Assembly (NCBI RefSeq): GCF_015645445.1
Contig: NZ_JADOGI010000002.1
Location: 1-64,000 of the forward strand
Length of the DNA: 64,000 nucleotides
Direction: 5' to 3'
From: Nonomuraea cypriaca
GTDB taxonomy: Bacteria > Actinomycetota > Actinomycetes > Streptosporangiales > Streptosporangiaceae
Translations under genes and position numbers: made by a program
Notes under the pieces: generated by a model
What the model was told of the DNA's origin: nothing
The model's database searches: none
The model's input: the letters and a program-made list of their open reading frames with translations, nothing else
Shown here: piece after piece, positions 6,834-15,507 of the stretch
Layout of the letters: each line of letters begins with the position of its first letter
How positions within the stretch are numbered: the first letter of the stretch is position 1

Positions 6834-8708
6834 TCAACGCCGGGCGGGGACGCGTTCGCACGCGGGGACGTCGCCCAGGCGGACCTTCACCGTCTCCCCG
6901 CCGGGCAGAGCCAGGACAACCAGGTCGCCCTCCACGTGTACGCCCGGCGGGGGCGGCTCCTGTCCGGTCCTCGCGAGCCGCACGAGACTGACGTAGATCG
7001 CGGTGCCTCCGGGATGGGCGTCGGCGATGACGTACGGCGTCGCCGAGTGCGTGCCGAAGGCGTTGGCGCCCTGCGCCGTCGCCAGCCCCGAGCCGGTGTA
7101 GCCGTGCAGGCCGCGCACGGCGCTGCTCAGCCCGTCCGGCCGCAGGGCCAGCGCCACACCGTCCCCGTCCCCCAGATCGAGCGGGGCGCCCGCGGCCAGG
7201 GAGTGGCCGCCGTCGCGCACCTGGCACCCGGCGGGGGCCGTGACCCGGTGGATCCTGATCTCCGATGCTCCGTGGACCACGGAGGCGGTCACCACCCGGA
7301 CGGGACCGTCCCGGTAGGCCGAGGCGGCGAACCGGTCGGAGACGGCCAGCGGTTCGATGCGCCGCCTGAGCGAGGACGTCCCGTCTGGCGCGATGACGGC
7401 CAGGTGGTTGTCCACGCCCTGCGCCTTCTCGCCGAGCTCGGGTCCGGTGTGGCTGGTGTAGGCGAACCTGAGGTAGTGGGGGTCGGGCGGGCCGTCCTGG
7501 TCCTGGACGCGGTCGCGGTCGCTGCCGTGGTTGACCAGCCGTACGACGCCGTCGGCGCGCGTGGCGTGCAGCAGCCAGCCGGGCGCCGGCATCGCCACGG
7601 CGTGGTCGGCCAGATCGACGGGTGCCGCCTCCTCGGGGTCCGTCCAGGCCGGGTGCCCGGGAGGCAGGAGCAGGCCGAGGAACGCCTTGCTCGCCCAGTA
7701 CGGCGACGCCGGACCCGAATAGTCCTGCGCGATGGGCCGGAACGGGTCGTACCAGCCGAGGGTGAGCAGCCCGTGCTCGTCCGGCACGCCCCGCTCCGCG
7801 AAGTGGCGCAGCACACCACTGGCGATGCGCCGGGTCCGGCCGGGCGGCAGGGGAGAGGCGCCGGTCAGCGCGCCCAGCCACAGCGGCGCCACCGTGGCGA
7901 ACCGGTAGGTCAGCGACCGCCCCTGGTGGATCGGGCCGCCGTCGGCGGCGAAGAAGTGCTGGTACTGCTCCAGGAAGCGGCGCAGCCGGGCCGCGTACAG
8001 CTCCTGGCGGGCGGTGTCGCCGGCCATCCGCGCCCACAGCGACGGGTACAGGTGCAGCGCCCATCCGCCGTAGTAGTCGAAGTTCTTGCCCTGGCCGTCG
8101 GAATACCAGCCGTCGCCGGCGTACCAGTCCTCGATCCGCTCCAGTCCGCCGGTGATCTCGCCCGGTTCGTACGGCCCGCCCACCTCGGCCAGGAACTGCT
8201 CGACGATCACCCGGAACAGCACCCAGTTGTTGTCCGGCGTGCGCTTCCCGACGAAGTCCGCCAGCCAGTCCACCACCCGCTCCCGCTGGGCCGCCGACAG
8301 CCGGTCGAACAGCCATGGGCGGGTCTCGTGCAGCGCCAGCGCCACCGAGGCCGCCTCGACGAGCTGCTGGGACATGTCGGTCAGCGCGGGCCAGGCGTAG
8401 GGATGCGCCGGATCGGTCCCGGCGGTCAGACCACCGGCGTACCGCTCGATCAGCGCGGGCGGCACGTCGCCACCCGCGCCGGCGATCCTGAACGCGGCCA
8501 GCAGGAACGTACGGGCGAAGCCTTCGAGACCGTCGCTCACCGGCCCCGACCGGCTCGCCCCGCCGGGCAGGCGGAACTGGGCGAACCCGTCCGTCGCGTA
8601 CGGCACCACGGACGCCAGCAGGTGATCCGCCACGGCCTCCCAGTGCGTCCGGGTCCAGCCGGTGTGGCCGGACAGTCGTTCGTCGGGCGAGGGGAGGCGC
8701 AGCGGCAT
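6834..8708 (-). CDS. DUF2264 family protein
   Basis: A 624-aa cytoplasmic protein matching DUF2264. An alpha-helical barrel-like first half carries NNWVLFRVIVEQFL, GDGWYSDGQGKNFDYYGGWALHLYP and GGPIHQGRSLTYRF; a beta-rich second half follows. The aromatic and acidic residues of the first half suggest an (alpha/alpha)6 carbohydrate-active fold, but no activity is established that I know of. In actinomycetes such genes often sit near sugar-acid or pectin catabolism. The ATG at 8708 has AGGAG about nine bases upstream. It is a single-gene unit between two eroded loci. Confidence 0.85.
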   Translation of the reverse strand: MPLRLPSPDERLSGHTGWTRTHWEAVADHLLASVVPYATDGFAQFRLPGGASRSGPVSDGLEGFARTFLLAAFRIAGAGGDVPPALIERYAGGLTAGTDPAHPYAWPALTDMSQQLVEAASVALALHETRPWLFDRLSAAQRERVVDWLADFVGKRTPDNNWVLFRVIVEQFLAEVGGPYEPGEITGGLERIEDWYAGDGWYSDGQGKNFDYYGGWALHLYPSLWARMAGDTARQELYAARLRRFLEQYQHFFAADGGPIHQGRSLTYRFATVAPLWLGALTGASPLPPGRTRRIASGVLRHFAERGVPDEHGLLTLGWYDPFRPIAQDYSGPASPYWASKAFLGLLLPPGHPAWTDPEEAAPVDLADHAVAMPAPGWLLHATRADGVVRLVNHGSDRDRVQDQDGPPDPHYLRFAYTSHTGPELGEKAQGVDNHLAVIAPDGTSSLRRRIEPLAVSDRFAASAYRDGPVRVVTASVVHGASEIRIHRVTAPAGCQVRDGGHSLAAGAPLDLGDGDGVALALRPDGLSSAVRGLHGYTGSGLATAQGANAFGTHSATPYVIADAHPGGTAIYVSLVRLARTGQEPPPPGVHVEGDLVVLALPGGETVKVRLGDVPACERVPARR

Positions 8709-8758
8709 GACAAAGGACTCCTGGAAGGGTCGCGGGGCTCGGAGGCAGGTGTGTACAG

Positions 8759-8812
8759 CTGTTTAACCGTTTACTCGGCAATGATCGCAGCATGACATGG
8801 TTTAACTGTCAA
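8759..8812 (-). promoter_or_regulatory. Promoter and direct-repeat operators, DUF2264 gene
   Basis: On the minus strand TTGACA (8812-8807) is followed 17 bp later by TGCGAT (8789-8784), a plausible promoter for the DUF2264 gene. The direct repeat GTTTAACCGT (8761-8770) and GTTTAACTGT (8800-8809) flanks the -10 and lies at the -35, a good position for a repressor. The regulator is not identified. Confidence 0.45.
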
Positions 8813-8954
8813 GAGATATCCCTCTGAGTGGATACGTTTCCACGAAAAGTCCGCTCTGGTACGGCCCCCGGCGGGCTCAGGCTCGCCGGTGTCGATATGG
8901 GGATCCGCCGTTCGTGTGAAAGGTGACAGTTCACGACACACGAGGAGGCTTGTC

Positions 8955-9201
8955 ATGCCACAGGTCTTGCTGTCCGATCTCGTCATCGGCGAGTCGCCGC
9001 GTCGTGGACGGGCGCGGCAACGTCTACGTCAACGGCGCGGACTTCGACTTCACGGCCTTCCTGGACAAGCTCGACGACTACGCCGACGACGTCCCCTGGC
9101 GGGAGCGTGCGGGCTTCGTGCCCGGCTACATCGCGCTGATCACGCCGGACGGGGTGGTGCGTGAGGTGGCCGGCGGCATCGAGTTCCCCAACGACATCCC
9201 G
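8955..9201 (+). pseudogene. SMP-30/gluconolactonase family remnant
   Basis: A strong ribosome site (GAGGAGG) precedes ATG 8955, which opens MPQVLLSDLVIGESPR, the canonical start of an SMP-30/gluconolaconase/LRE-like hydrolase. At about 9000 the reading jumps to another frame that reads VVDGRGNVYVNGADFDF, FVPGYIALITPDGVVREVAG and GIEFPN, all from the middle of the same family. Some 90 codons are missing at the junction and the second half of the propeller is absent after 9200. It is a dead gene carrying one internal and one terminal deletion. Confidence 0.8.
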
Positions 9202-9365
9202 CCACGAAGAATTTTCCAGCAGTCCTGTCGGCGCCATGGGTCCCCTACAGGCCGTGCGAGGGAAATTGCTAGCGTGAGAAGAAGCCGACATCAGCGATCA
9301 CAACCGGGAATGGGGGATTCCCGGGCCCATGGCGTGATCATCGTGGTCGGAGGGGGACGGTTGCG

Positions 9366-10552
9366 GTGAGAGTTGTCGTCGATCTCACGCGGTGCCAGGG
9401 CTATGGGCAGTGTGCCTTCGCCGCGCCTGACGTGTTCAGGATGGCTGGTTCCGAAGCGTTGATGTACGAGCTCAATCCCGGCGACGGCAAGCGCGAGCAG
9501 GTCATGCGAGCGGTCGCGGCCTGCCCGGTCCAAGCCATGGTGATCGATGAGTGGGGGGCGCTCGGACGCCCGAAGAAGTCCACGAAGAAGGCCGGCGAGT
9601 CCGGGATCGCCGACGACGGGAGCACGCCTGATCGGGTCGGCCGCATCGTCATCGTCGGCACCTCGCTGACCGGGCTGCGCGCCGCGGCGACGCTGCGCAG
9701 GGAGGGCTACCAGGGGTCGTTGACGCTGATCGGGGACGAGCTGGGCGAGCCCTACGACCGGCCGCCGCTGTCCAAGCAGGTCCTGAGCGGGCAGGTGGTC
9801 GCGGAGGAGACCATGCTGCCCCGGCGTGGCGAACTCCACGCCGACTGGCTGCTGGGCACCCCCGCGACCGGGCTGGACTCGGCCGGCAAGCGGGTGCTGC
9901 TCGCCGACGGCCGGCACGTCGGGTTCGATCGGCTGCTGACCGCCACCGGAGTACGCGCCCGCCCGTGGCCGAACCCGGCGGAGGCCGCGCTGGACGGGGT
10001 GTTCGTGCTGCGCGGCCGTGAGGACGCGGCCCAGCTACGGCGGCGGCTGTGTGACGGCGTCGACAGGGTGCTGGTGATCGGCGGCGGCTTCACCGGCTCG
10101 GAGATCGCCTCCGCCTGCCGGGACCTGGGGGTGGCCGTGACCGTCGCGGAGCGGGGCCCGGCGCCGCTGGTCGGGGCGCTGGGCGAGGTGATCGGCGCGA
10201 TCGCCGCGGACGTCCAGCGCGAGCACGGCGTGGACCTGCGCTGCGGGGTGACGGTGACGGCGCTGGAAGGAGACGGGGACGGACGGCTGCGCCGAGCCAG
10301 GTTGTCCGACGGGAGCACGGTCGACGCCGCGGTGGCGGTGGTGGCGCTCGGCGCCGAACGCAACGTCGAATGGCTGGAGGGCTCCGGGCTGGCCGCCGGC
10401 GTGTGGGGCGTGGGCTGCGACGCGGGGCCGGCGCACGCCCCGTGCCGGCGGGGATCCCGGAGCGGGTCTCGGCCATTCATGACGCCACCGTGGTGGTGAC
10501 CGGCCACGATCCGGACGAACGGCGTGCCACGCTGGTGAGCGGGCGCGAGTGA
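9366..10552 (+). pseudogene. Ferredoxin-ferredoxin reductase fusion, internally deleted
   Basis: The frame from GTG 9366 (SD GGAGGGGG) encodes a 60-aa ferredoxin with C10, C16 and C53 and Y13 in place of the fourth cysteine. A Lys/Gly linker and a FAD reductase follow (GRIVIVGTSLTGLRAAATLR, YDRPPLSK, GGGFTGSEIAS). After GVGCDAG near 10420 the frame leaves the family and ends at 10499. The expected FAD motif (GDV...EHW, about 60-70 residues) is missing, while the family's C-terminal segment (AGIPERVSAIHDATVVV, PDERRATLV) resumes in another frame at 10442-10552. The ferredoxin part may still be made; the reductase should not bind FAD normally. It lies directly upstream of the P450 it presumably served. 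Confidence 0.78.
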
Positions 10553-10589
10553 CACATCAGGCGTATCACGGGGGAGGAGGAGCCGCGTC

Positions 10590-11816
10590 ATGACAGCGGC
10601 CGGCGCCTACGAACAGTTTCTCGACTACTCCAACCGGGCCGACCCGTACCGGCTGTTCCCCGAGCTGCGCAGGACGCCGGTGGCACGGCAACCGGACGGC
10701 AGTTACGTGGTCAGCACCTATCGGGAGATCGTCGCGCTGCTCCACGACCCGCGCGTCAGCTCGGACCTGCGCAACGTACCCGAGATCGCCGACATCCAGG
10801 AGACCTCGGAGCTGCCGCCGGAGTTCATCCGCCGTGATCCACCCGACCACGACCGGCTCAGGTCCATGGCGATGAAATACTTCGGGCCGCCGCACTGCCC
10901 TGGCCGGATCAGCGGCCTGGCACCCGAGATGGACCGGCTCATCTCGGATCTCATCGACGGATTCGCCGGCAAGAGCCGAATCGACATCGTGGACGACTTC
11001 GCCTACCCGCTCCCCGTCACGGTGATCTGCGAGCTGCTCGGAGTCCCCCGGCGGGACGAGCCGACGTTCCACCACTGGTCACAGATCCTGATCGGGACCA
11101 ACGACCCGTCGACCGGCACCCTGGTCGAGCGGAACACTCGACGCTTCCAGACCATGGCCCAACTCGGTAGATACCTTAACGAGCTGGTCGAATCGCGTCG
11201 CGGGGCACCCGGTGACGATCTGCTCTCCGCCCTCGTCGCCGACGGCGAGATGCCGCGTCCCGACCTGCTGGCCACCGCCGCCCTGCTGCTCGTCGCGGGC
11301 CACGAGACCACCGTCAACCTCATCTCCAACGGGATGCTCACGCTCCTGCGCCATCCCGAGGTGCTGGAACGGCTGCGCCACGAGCCCGGCCTCGTCGTAC
11401 GCGTGGTCGAGGAACTGCTGCGCTACGAGCCGCCGATCCAGATGCCCGGCCCGCGGCGCAGTGCGCTCGCCGACATCGACATCGCCGGCACGACCATCCC
11501 CAAAGGCGCGGTCATCGTCCTGGTACTCGCCGCGGGCAACCGCGACCCCGACCGATTCGCCGACCCCGATCGTTTCGACCCCGATCGCCACGACAACCAG
11601 CACCTGGGCTTCGGCGGCGGCATCCACTACTGCTTCGGCGCGCCCCTCGCCAGGCTGGAGACCCAGCTCGCGCTGACCGAGCTCACGCGCCGGCTGATCA
11701 ACCCCGAACTGGTGACCGATCCACCGCCCTACCGCCACACCGCGAACCTGCGGGGACCTCAGCACCTCCTCGTCGACGTCGACGGCGTGCGCCCTCGTCA
11801 TCCGGATGGCGGGTGA
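10590..11816 (+). CDS. Cytochrome P450
   Basis: A 408-aa soluble bacterial P450 monooxygenase. The I-helix oxygen-activation motif is AGHETT (236-241), the K-helix ExxR is E275-LLR278, and the heme loop is FGGGIHYCFG with C348 as the iron ligand, all intact. Length is normal. The ATG at 10590 follows GGGGGAGGAGGAG. It stands 38 bases after the damaged ferredoxin-reductase fusion, so its electrons probably come from another pair such as those at 158 and 3266. The substrate is not predictable; the neighbouring exported enzymes do not suggest one. Confidence 0.93.
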   Translation: MTAAGAYEQFLDYSNRADPYRLFPELRRTPVARQPDGSYVVSTYREIVALLHDPRVSSDLRNVPEIADIQETSELPPEFIRRDPPDHDRLRSMAMKYFGPPHCPGRISGLAPEMDRLISDLIDGFAGKSRIDIVDDFAYPLPVTVICELLGVPRRDEPTFHHWSQILIGTNDPSTGTLVERNTRRFQTMAQLGRYLNELVESRRGAPGDDLLSALVADGEMPRPDLLATAALLLVAGHETTVNLISNGMLTLLRHPEVLERLRHEPGLVVRVVEELLRYEPPIQMPGPRRSALADIDIAGTTIPKGAVIVLVLAAGNRDPDRFADPDRFDPDRHDNQHLGFGGGIHYCFGAPLARLETQLALTELTRRLINPELVTDPPPYRHTANLRGPQHLLVDVDGVRPRHPDGG

Positions 11817-11835
11817 TGGTTCCCCGTACGGTGCC

Positions 11836-11858
11836 ACTATTCCCATGTCGAATAGTGT
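11836..11858. promoter_or_regulatory. Perfect 8-bp inverted repeat between P450 and PLP-enzyme genes
   Basis: CACTATTC (11836-11843) and GAATAGTG (11851-11858) pair perfectly around a 7-base loop, in an unusually AT-rich 120-bp gap. No U-run follows directly, so an operator for the downstream exported trio is as likely as a terminator of the P450 gene. The gap favours the GTG at 11944 as start of the next gene rather than the in-frame codon at 11806. Confidence 0.55.
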
Positions 11859-11943
11859 CATCAAAAAGACGCGCTTAACACGGATCACACCACTACCTAC
11901 CGTTCTGGTCAGGCCGATAAGACATGGACTGGCTGGGGGTCAC

Positions 11944-13542
11944 GTGGCTGTTGATGCTGTCTCTCGACGTAGGATCCTGGGACTCGGTGCCGGCATGGGC
12001 GGCGTGCTCGCGCTGGGCCCGCTGCTCGCCGGTCCGGCGGAGGCGGCCGTGGCCGCCGCCGGAGCAGGGACCGCGCCCCCCGGCGCGCCGGACAAGGCGA
12101 AGGACGTCTACGAGGCGATCGGCGTGCGCCCGCTGATCAACGCGCGCGGCACGTTCACCATCCTCAGCGGTTCGCTCATGCTGCCCGAGGTGCGCGCGGC
12201 CGTCGACGCGGCGGCCAGGCAGTACGTGCACCTGGACGAACTGGCCGACGCCGTCGGCAAGCGCCTCGGCGAGCTGACCCGCTCGGAGTTCGGCCTGGTC
12301 AGCTCCGGCTGCTCTGCCGCGCTCACGCACGCGACGGCTGCCTGCGTGGCCGGCGGCAACCCCGACCTGCACATACGCATCCCCGACCTGACCGGGTTCG
12401 AGAAGACGGAAGTGATCATCCCGAAGCATTCGCGCAACGTCTACGAGGCGGCGGTCAGCGCGGTCGGGCTGAAGGTCGTCGAGGTGTCGACCCGCGCCGA
12501 ACTGGAGGCGGCGATGGGCCCCCAGACCGCGCTGGTCTACATCATGGCGGGACCGAAGGTCGACGAGAGCGAGATCAACACCAAGGTCATCGCCGAGGTC
12601 GCGAAGCCCAAGGGCGTACCGGTGCTGGTGGACGCCGCGGCGGAGATCCTCACCGTCCCCAACGTGCACCTCGGCTACGGCGCGGACCTGGTGGCCTACA
12701 GCGGCGGCAAGGCCATCCGCGGCCCTCAGTCGGCGGGCCTGCTGCTCGGCCGCGAGGGCCTGGTCAGGGCCGCGTGGGTGCAGAGCGCCCCCCACCACGG
12801 CTTCGCGCGCGGCTTCAAGGTCGGCAAGGAAGAGGCCATGGGGATGCTCATGGCGGTGGAGATGTGGGTACGGCGCGACCACGACGCGGAGTACCAGCGG
12901 TGGACCGGCTGGCTCAAGGACATCGCCGGCCAGGTGTCCGGCATCCCCACCGTGACCACCTCGATCGTGCAGCCCGAGGGCCTGTCGAACCGGACCCCGT
13001 CGCTGAACGTGCTGTGGGACGAGGAACGGCTCGGAGTGTCCGGCCAGACCGTGACGGACACCCTCTACGACGGCGAGCCGCGCATCGCGCTGAACCCCGC
13101 GAGCGGCGACGGCACGACCGGAGTGTCCATCACGCCCTACATGCTGACGCCCGGCGACGAGAAGGTCATCGCCAGGGAACTCGTCAAGCTGCTGAAGAAC
13201 CCCCCGGAGCCGCCTGAGCCGGACAAGCCGCCCACGGTCGACGTCAGCGGCGACTGGTCCCTGCAGATCAAGTACCTGGCCGGCAGCTCGGACGCCCACC
13301 GGCTGCGGCTCTCCCAGGACGGCGCCACCGTCACCGGCTCGCACACCGGCGACTTCGTCGAAAGGAAGCTGACGGGCACGGTCAGCGGTGACACGGTGAG
13401 CGTCCGCAGCACGTACGGCGAAGAGCACGGCGACTCGCTCGACTTCACGTTCACCGGCACCGTCAAGGGCGACGCGATCAACGGCGAACTCGACATGGGC
13501 GAGTACCTCAAGGCCACCTGGACGGCCACGCGCGGCGCCTGA
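11944..13542 (+). CDS. Tat-exported PLP-fold SelA/DgaE-like enzyme with C-terminal beta domain
   Basis: A 532-aa protein from GTG 11944 (GGGGG upstream). Residues 8-35 form a Tat signal (SRRRILGLGAGMGG, hydrophobic stretch, AEA). Residues 53-420 are a fold-type I PLP enzyme of the SelA/D-glucosaminate-6-phosphate ammonia-lyase group: INARGTFT, SSGCSAALTHA, LVDAAAE (D230) and SGGKAIRGPQ, with K256 as the expected Schiff-base lysine. A proline-rich linker (NPPEPPEPDKPP) leads to a ~100-residue beta-rich domain (432-532) of lipocalin-like appearance that I cannot assign. Such enzymes are normally cytosolic because PLP is made there; Tat export of a folded holoenzyme would solve this. It is followed by RidA and an amidohydrolase, both also exported. 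Substrate unknown; an amino-sugar acid or amino acid is inferred. Confidence 0.82.
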   Translation: MAVDAVSRRRILGLGAGMGGVLALGPLLAGPAEAAVAAAGAGTAPPGAPDKAKDVYEAIGVRPLINARGTFTILSGSLMLPEVRAAVDAAARQYVHLDELADAVGKRLGELTRSEFGLVSSGCSAALTHATAACVAGGNPDLHIRIPDLTGFEKTEVIIPKHSRNVYEAAVSAVGLKVVEVSTRAELEAAMGPQTALVYIMAGPKVDESEINTKVIAEVAKPKGVPVLVDAAAEILTVPNVHLGYGADLVAYSGGKAIRGPQSAGLLLGREGLVRAAWVQSAPHHGFARGFKVGKEEAMGMLMAVEMWVRRDHDAEYQRWTGWLKDIAGQVSGIPTVTTSIVQPEGLSNRTPSLNVLWDEERLGVSGQTVTDTLYDGEPRIALNPASGDGTTGVSITPYMLTPGDEKVIARELVKLLKNPPEPPEPDKPPTVDVSGDWSLQIKYLAGSSDAHRLRLSQDGATVTGSHTGDFVERKLTGTVSGDTVSVRSTYGEEHGDSLDFTFTGTVKGDAINGELDMGEYLKATWTATRGA

Positions 13543-13649
13543 CCCAGGTCCGGACGGCCAGGTGCGGCAGCCGAAGGGCCAGGCCGCGCCATCGCCGTCC
13601 CCCGATGGAACCGACCCACGCCGGTCCGGCGTGGACGAAGGAGGAAGTG

Positions 13650-14135
13650 TTGACAGAGAACCGCAGGAACTTCATCCGCAAGGCCCCCGTCGTCGCCGCG
13701 GCCGCCGCCATCCCGGTCATCGCCGGCGCCGCCCCGGCCGCCGCGGACGACCGTGAATCCAGGGACCGCAAGCCGAAGAAAGAAGTCCACTACCCGGGTT
13801 CGGAGCCGCCGGAGGATCCCCTGTTCAGCCCGGTCGTCACCTACGGGAGCCTGGTCTTCCTGTCCGGCATCGGCGCGCACTTCGACGGCGACATCCGCGC
13901 CCACACCGAGCACGTGCTGAGCGAGCTGGAGCGCAACCTCGAAGCCGTCGGCTCATCCATGGCGAACGTCCTCAAGGTGAACGTCTACCTGAACGACCTC
14001 GCCGACTACGACGCCATGAACGAGGTGTACCAGGGCCGGTTCGGCCCCGAGCCGGGAGTGCGTACGACGATCGCGGCGGCGGCCGGCATCCCCGGTGACT
14101 CCCTCGTCGAGATCGACTGCATCGCCGTCATCTGA
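13650..14135 (+). CDS. Tat-exported RidA-family protein
   Basis: A 161-aa protein. The start TTG 13650 is chosen for AAGGAGG at 13638-13644; GTG 13647 is the alternative. The N-terminus carries a twin-arginine motif (NRRNFIRKAP) with an Ala-rich hydrophobic stretch. The RidA domain follows: GSLVFLSGIGAHFDGD, LERNLEAVGSSMANVLKVNVYL, and the conserved arginine in GVRTTIAAAA with LVEIDCIAV at the end. RidA proteins hydrolyse reactive enamine/imine products released by PLP dehydratases. Export beside an exported PLP enzyme fits detoxification of its product outside the membrane. Most RidA proteins are cytosolic and ~130 aa; the extra length here is the signal. Confidence 0.86.
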   Translation: MTENRRNFIRKAPVVAAAAAIPVIAGAAPAAADDRESRDRKPKKEVHYPGSEPPEDPLFSPVVTYGSLVFLSGIGAHFDGDIRAHTEHVLSELERNLEAVGSSMANVLKVNVYLNDLADYDAMNEVYQGRFGPEPGVRTTIAAAAGIPGDSLVEIDCIAVI

Positions 14136-14145
14136 AAGGACGGAC

Positions 14146-15441
14146 ATGAATCTTCGATCGCGAGCCGGCCGGGCCGTCATCCCCGCGGTTCTCACCCTGG
14201 TCGTCGGCGCCTCCACCGCCGCGGCCACCACGCGGGCCCAGGAGCCGCAGTACGACCTCCTGATCCGCCAAGGCCACGTCATCGACCCGAAGAACGGCAT
14301 CGACGCGGTCAGGGACATCGCCGTCAAGGACGGCAAGATCGCCATGGTCGGGGAGCGCATCGACGCCCAGGACGCCGAGCGGACGGTCGACGCCAAGGGC
14401 GACTACGTCACCCCGGGCCTCATCGACCTGCACACGCACCTGTTCGCCGGCCCGGAGGACGCCTACTCCAACGGCTACCAGAGCGTCGCGCCTGACGGGT
14501 TCACCTTCCGCGCGGGAGTCACCACCGCCGTCGACACCGGCTCGTCCGGCGCGTCGAACTTCGCCGAGTTCAAGAAGAACGTCATCGACCGTTCGAAGAC
14601 CCGCGTGCTGGCCTTTCTCAACATCGTCGGCAAGGGCATGGCCGGGGGCGACTTCGAGCAGGACCTGAACGACATGCAGGCGGGCCCGGCGGCCGAGGTC
14701 GCGATGCGGAACCCCGACGTCATCGTCGGCATCAAGACCGCTCACTACGAGGGCCCGGAATGGGATCCGGTGGAGCGGTCCGTCGAGGCAGGGGAGAAGG
14801 CCGGCGTCCCGGTGATGGTCGACTTCGGCGCCAACCGGCCAGAGCGGCCGCTCGACCAGCTGCTGACCGAGAAGCTGCGGCCCGGCGACATCTACTCCCA
14901 CGCCTACTCGGGTAACCGCGGTGAGCTGGGTGAGGACGGCAAGCTCAACCCGGGCATGCACGCCGGTCGCGAGCGGGGCGTGCTGTTCGACGTCGGTCAT
15001 GGCGGTGGCAGCTTCGCGTGGGAGGTCGCCGTACCGGCGATGAAGGAACGCTTCCTGCCCGACACCATCTCCACTGACCTGCACATCACCAGCATGAACT
15101 CCGGCATGAAGGACATGGCGAACGTCATGTCGAAGTTCCTCGCCCTCGGCATGCCGCTCAAGGACGTGGTGGCGGCGTCCACCTGGCGGCCCGCCCAGGC
15201 GATCGGACACGAGGAGCTGGGGCACCTGTCGGTGGGCGCGCCGGCCGACATCTCGGTGTTCACGCTGGAGAAGGGCGAGTTCGGGTTCGTCGACAGCTTC
15301 GCATTCAGGATCGACGGCAAGGAGAAGCTGGTCTGCGAGCTGACCGTCCGCGGCGGCGAGGTGGTCTGGGACCTCAACGGCAGGACCGCGCAGGCCTGGA
15401 AGCCGGGCTCCGGAAGGGGCGACGGCGCCGGCGAGCACTGA
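14146..15441 (+). CDS. Secreted amidohydrolase/deacetylase-type metallohydrolase
   Basis: A 431-aa protein from ATG 14146 (GAAAGGA upstream), with a signal peptide ending near ATTRAQ. The amidohydrolase TIM barrel shows GLIDLHTHLF as the metal-binding HxH, FRAGVTTAVDTGSSG, IVGIKTAHYEGP for the bridging-lysine region, DVGHGGGSF and STDLHITS for the later metal ligands, and the terminal GAPADISVF loop. It resembles the EF_0837/AHA_3915 group, which is often encoded beside DgaE-like PLP enzymes in other bacteria (from memory). It is the third exported member of the trio and lies 10 bases from the RidA gene. A strong hairpin follows. Confidence 0.85.
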   Translation: MNLRSRAGRAVIPAVLTLVVGASTAAATTRAQEPQYDLLIRQGHVIDPKNGIDAVRDIAVKDGKIAMVGERIDAQDAERTVDAKGDYVTPGLIDLHTHLFAGPEDAYSNGYQSVAPDGFTFRAGVTTAVDTGSSGASNFAEFKKNVIDRSKTRVLAFLNIVGKGMAGGDFEQDLNDMQAGPAAEVAMRNPDVIVGIKTAHYEGPEWDPVERSVEAGEKAGVPVMVDFGANRPERPLDQLLTEKLRPGDIYSHAYSGNRGELGEDGKLNPGMHAGRERGVLFDVGHGGGSFAWEVAVPAMKERFLPDTISTDLHITSMNSGMKDMANVMSKFLALGMPLKDVVAASTWRPAQAIGHEELGHLSVGAPADISVFTLEKGEFGFVDSFAFRIDGKEKLVCELTVRGGEVVWDLNGRTAQAWKPGSGRGDGAGEH

Positions 15442-15454
15442 CCCACACGGGAAG

Positions 15455-15490
15455 AACGGCTCCCGCCCCTCGCGAGAGGCGGGAGCCGTT
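15455..15490. terminator. Strong 13-bp hairpin, convergent genes
   Basis: AACGGCTCCCGCC (15455-15467) pairs perfectly with GGCGGGAGCCGTT (15478-15490) around a 10-base loop. It lies between the ends of the convergent amidohydrolase and LysR genes and can act in both directions. No long U-tract follows, as is common in high-GC actinomycetes. Confidence 0.85.
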
Positions 15491-15507
15491 GCCGTGCGGG
15501 GGAGCTC

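Noticed and set aside
10590-15441. Secondary-metabolite gene cluster around the P450
   Set aside because: No polyketide synthase, NRPS, terpene or RiPP genes are present; the neighbours are exported catabolic-type enzymes.
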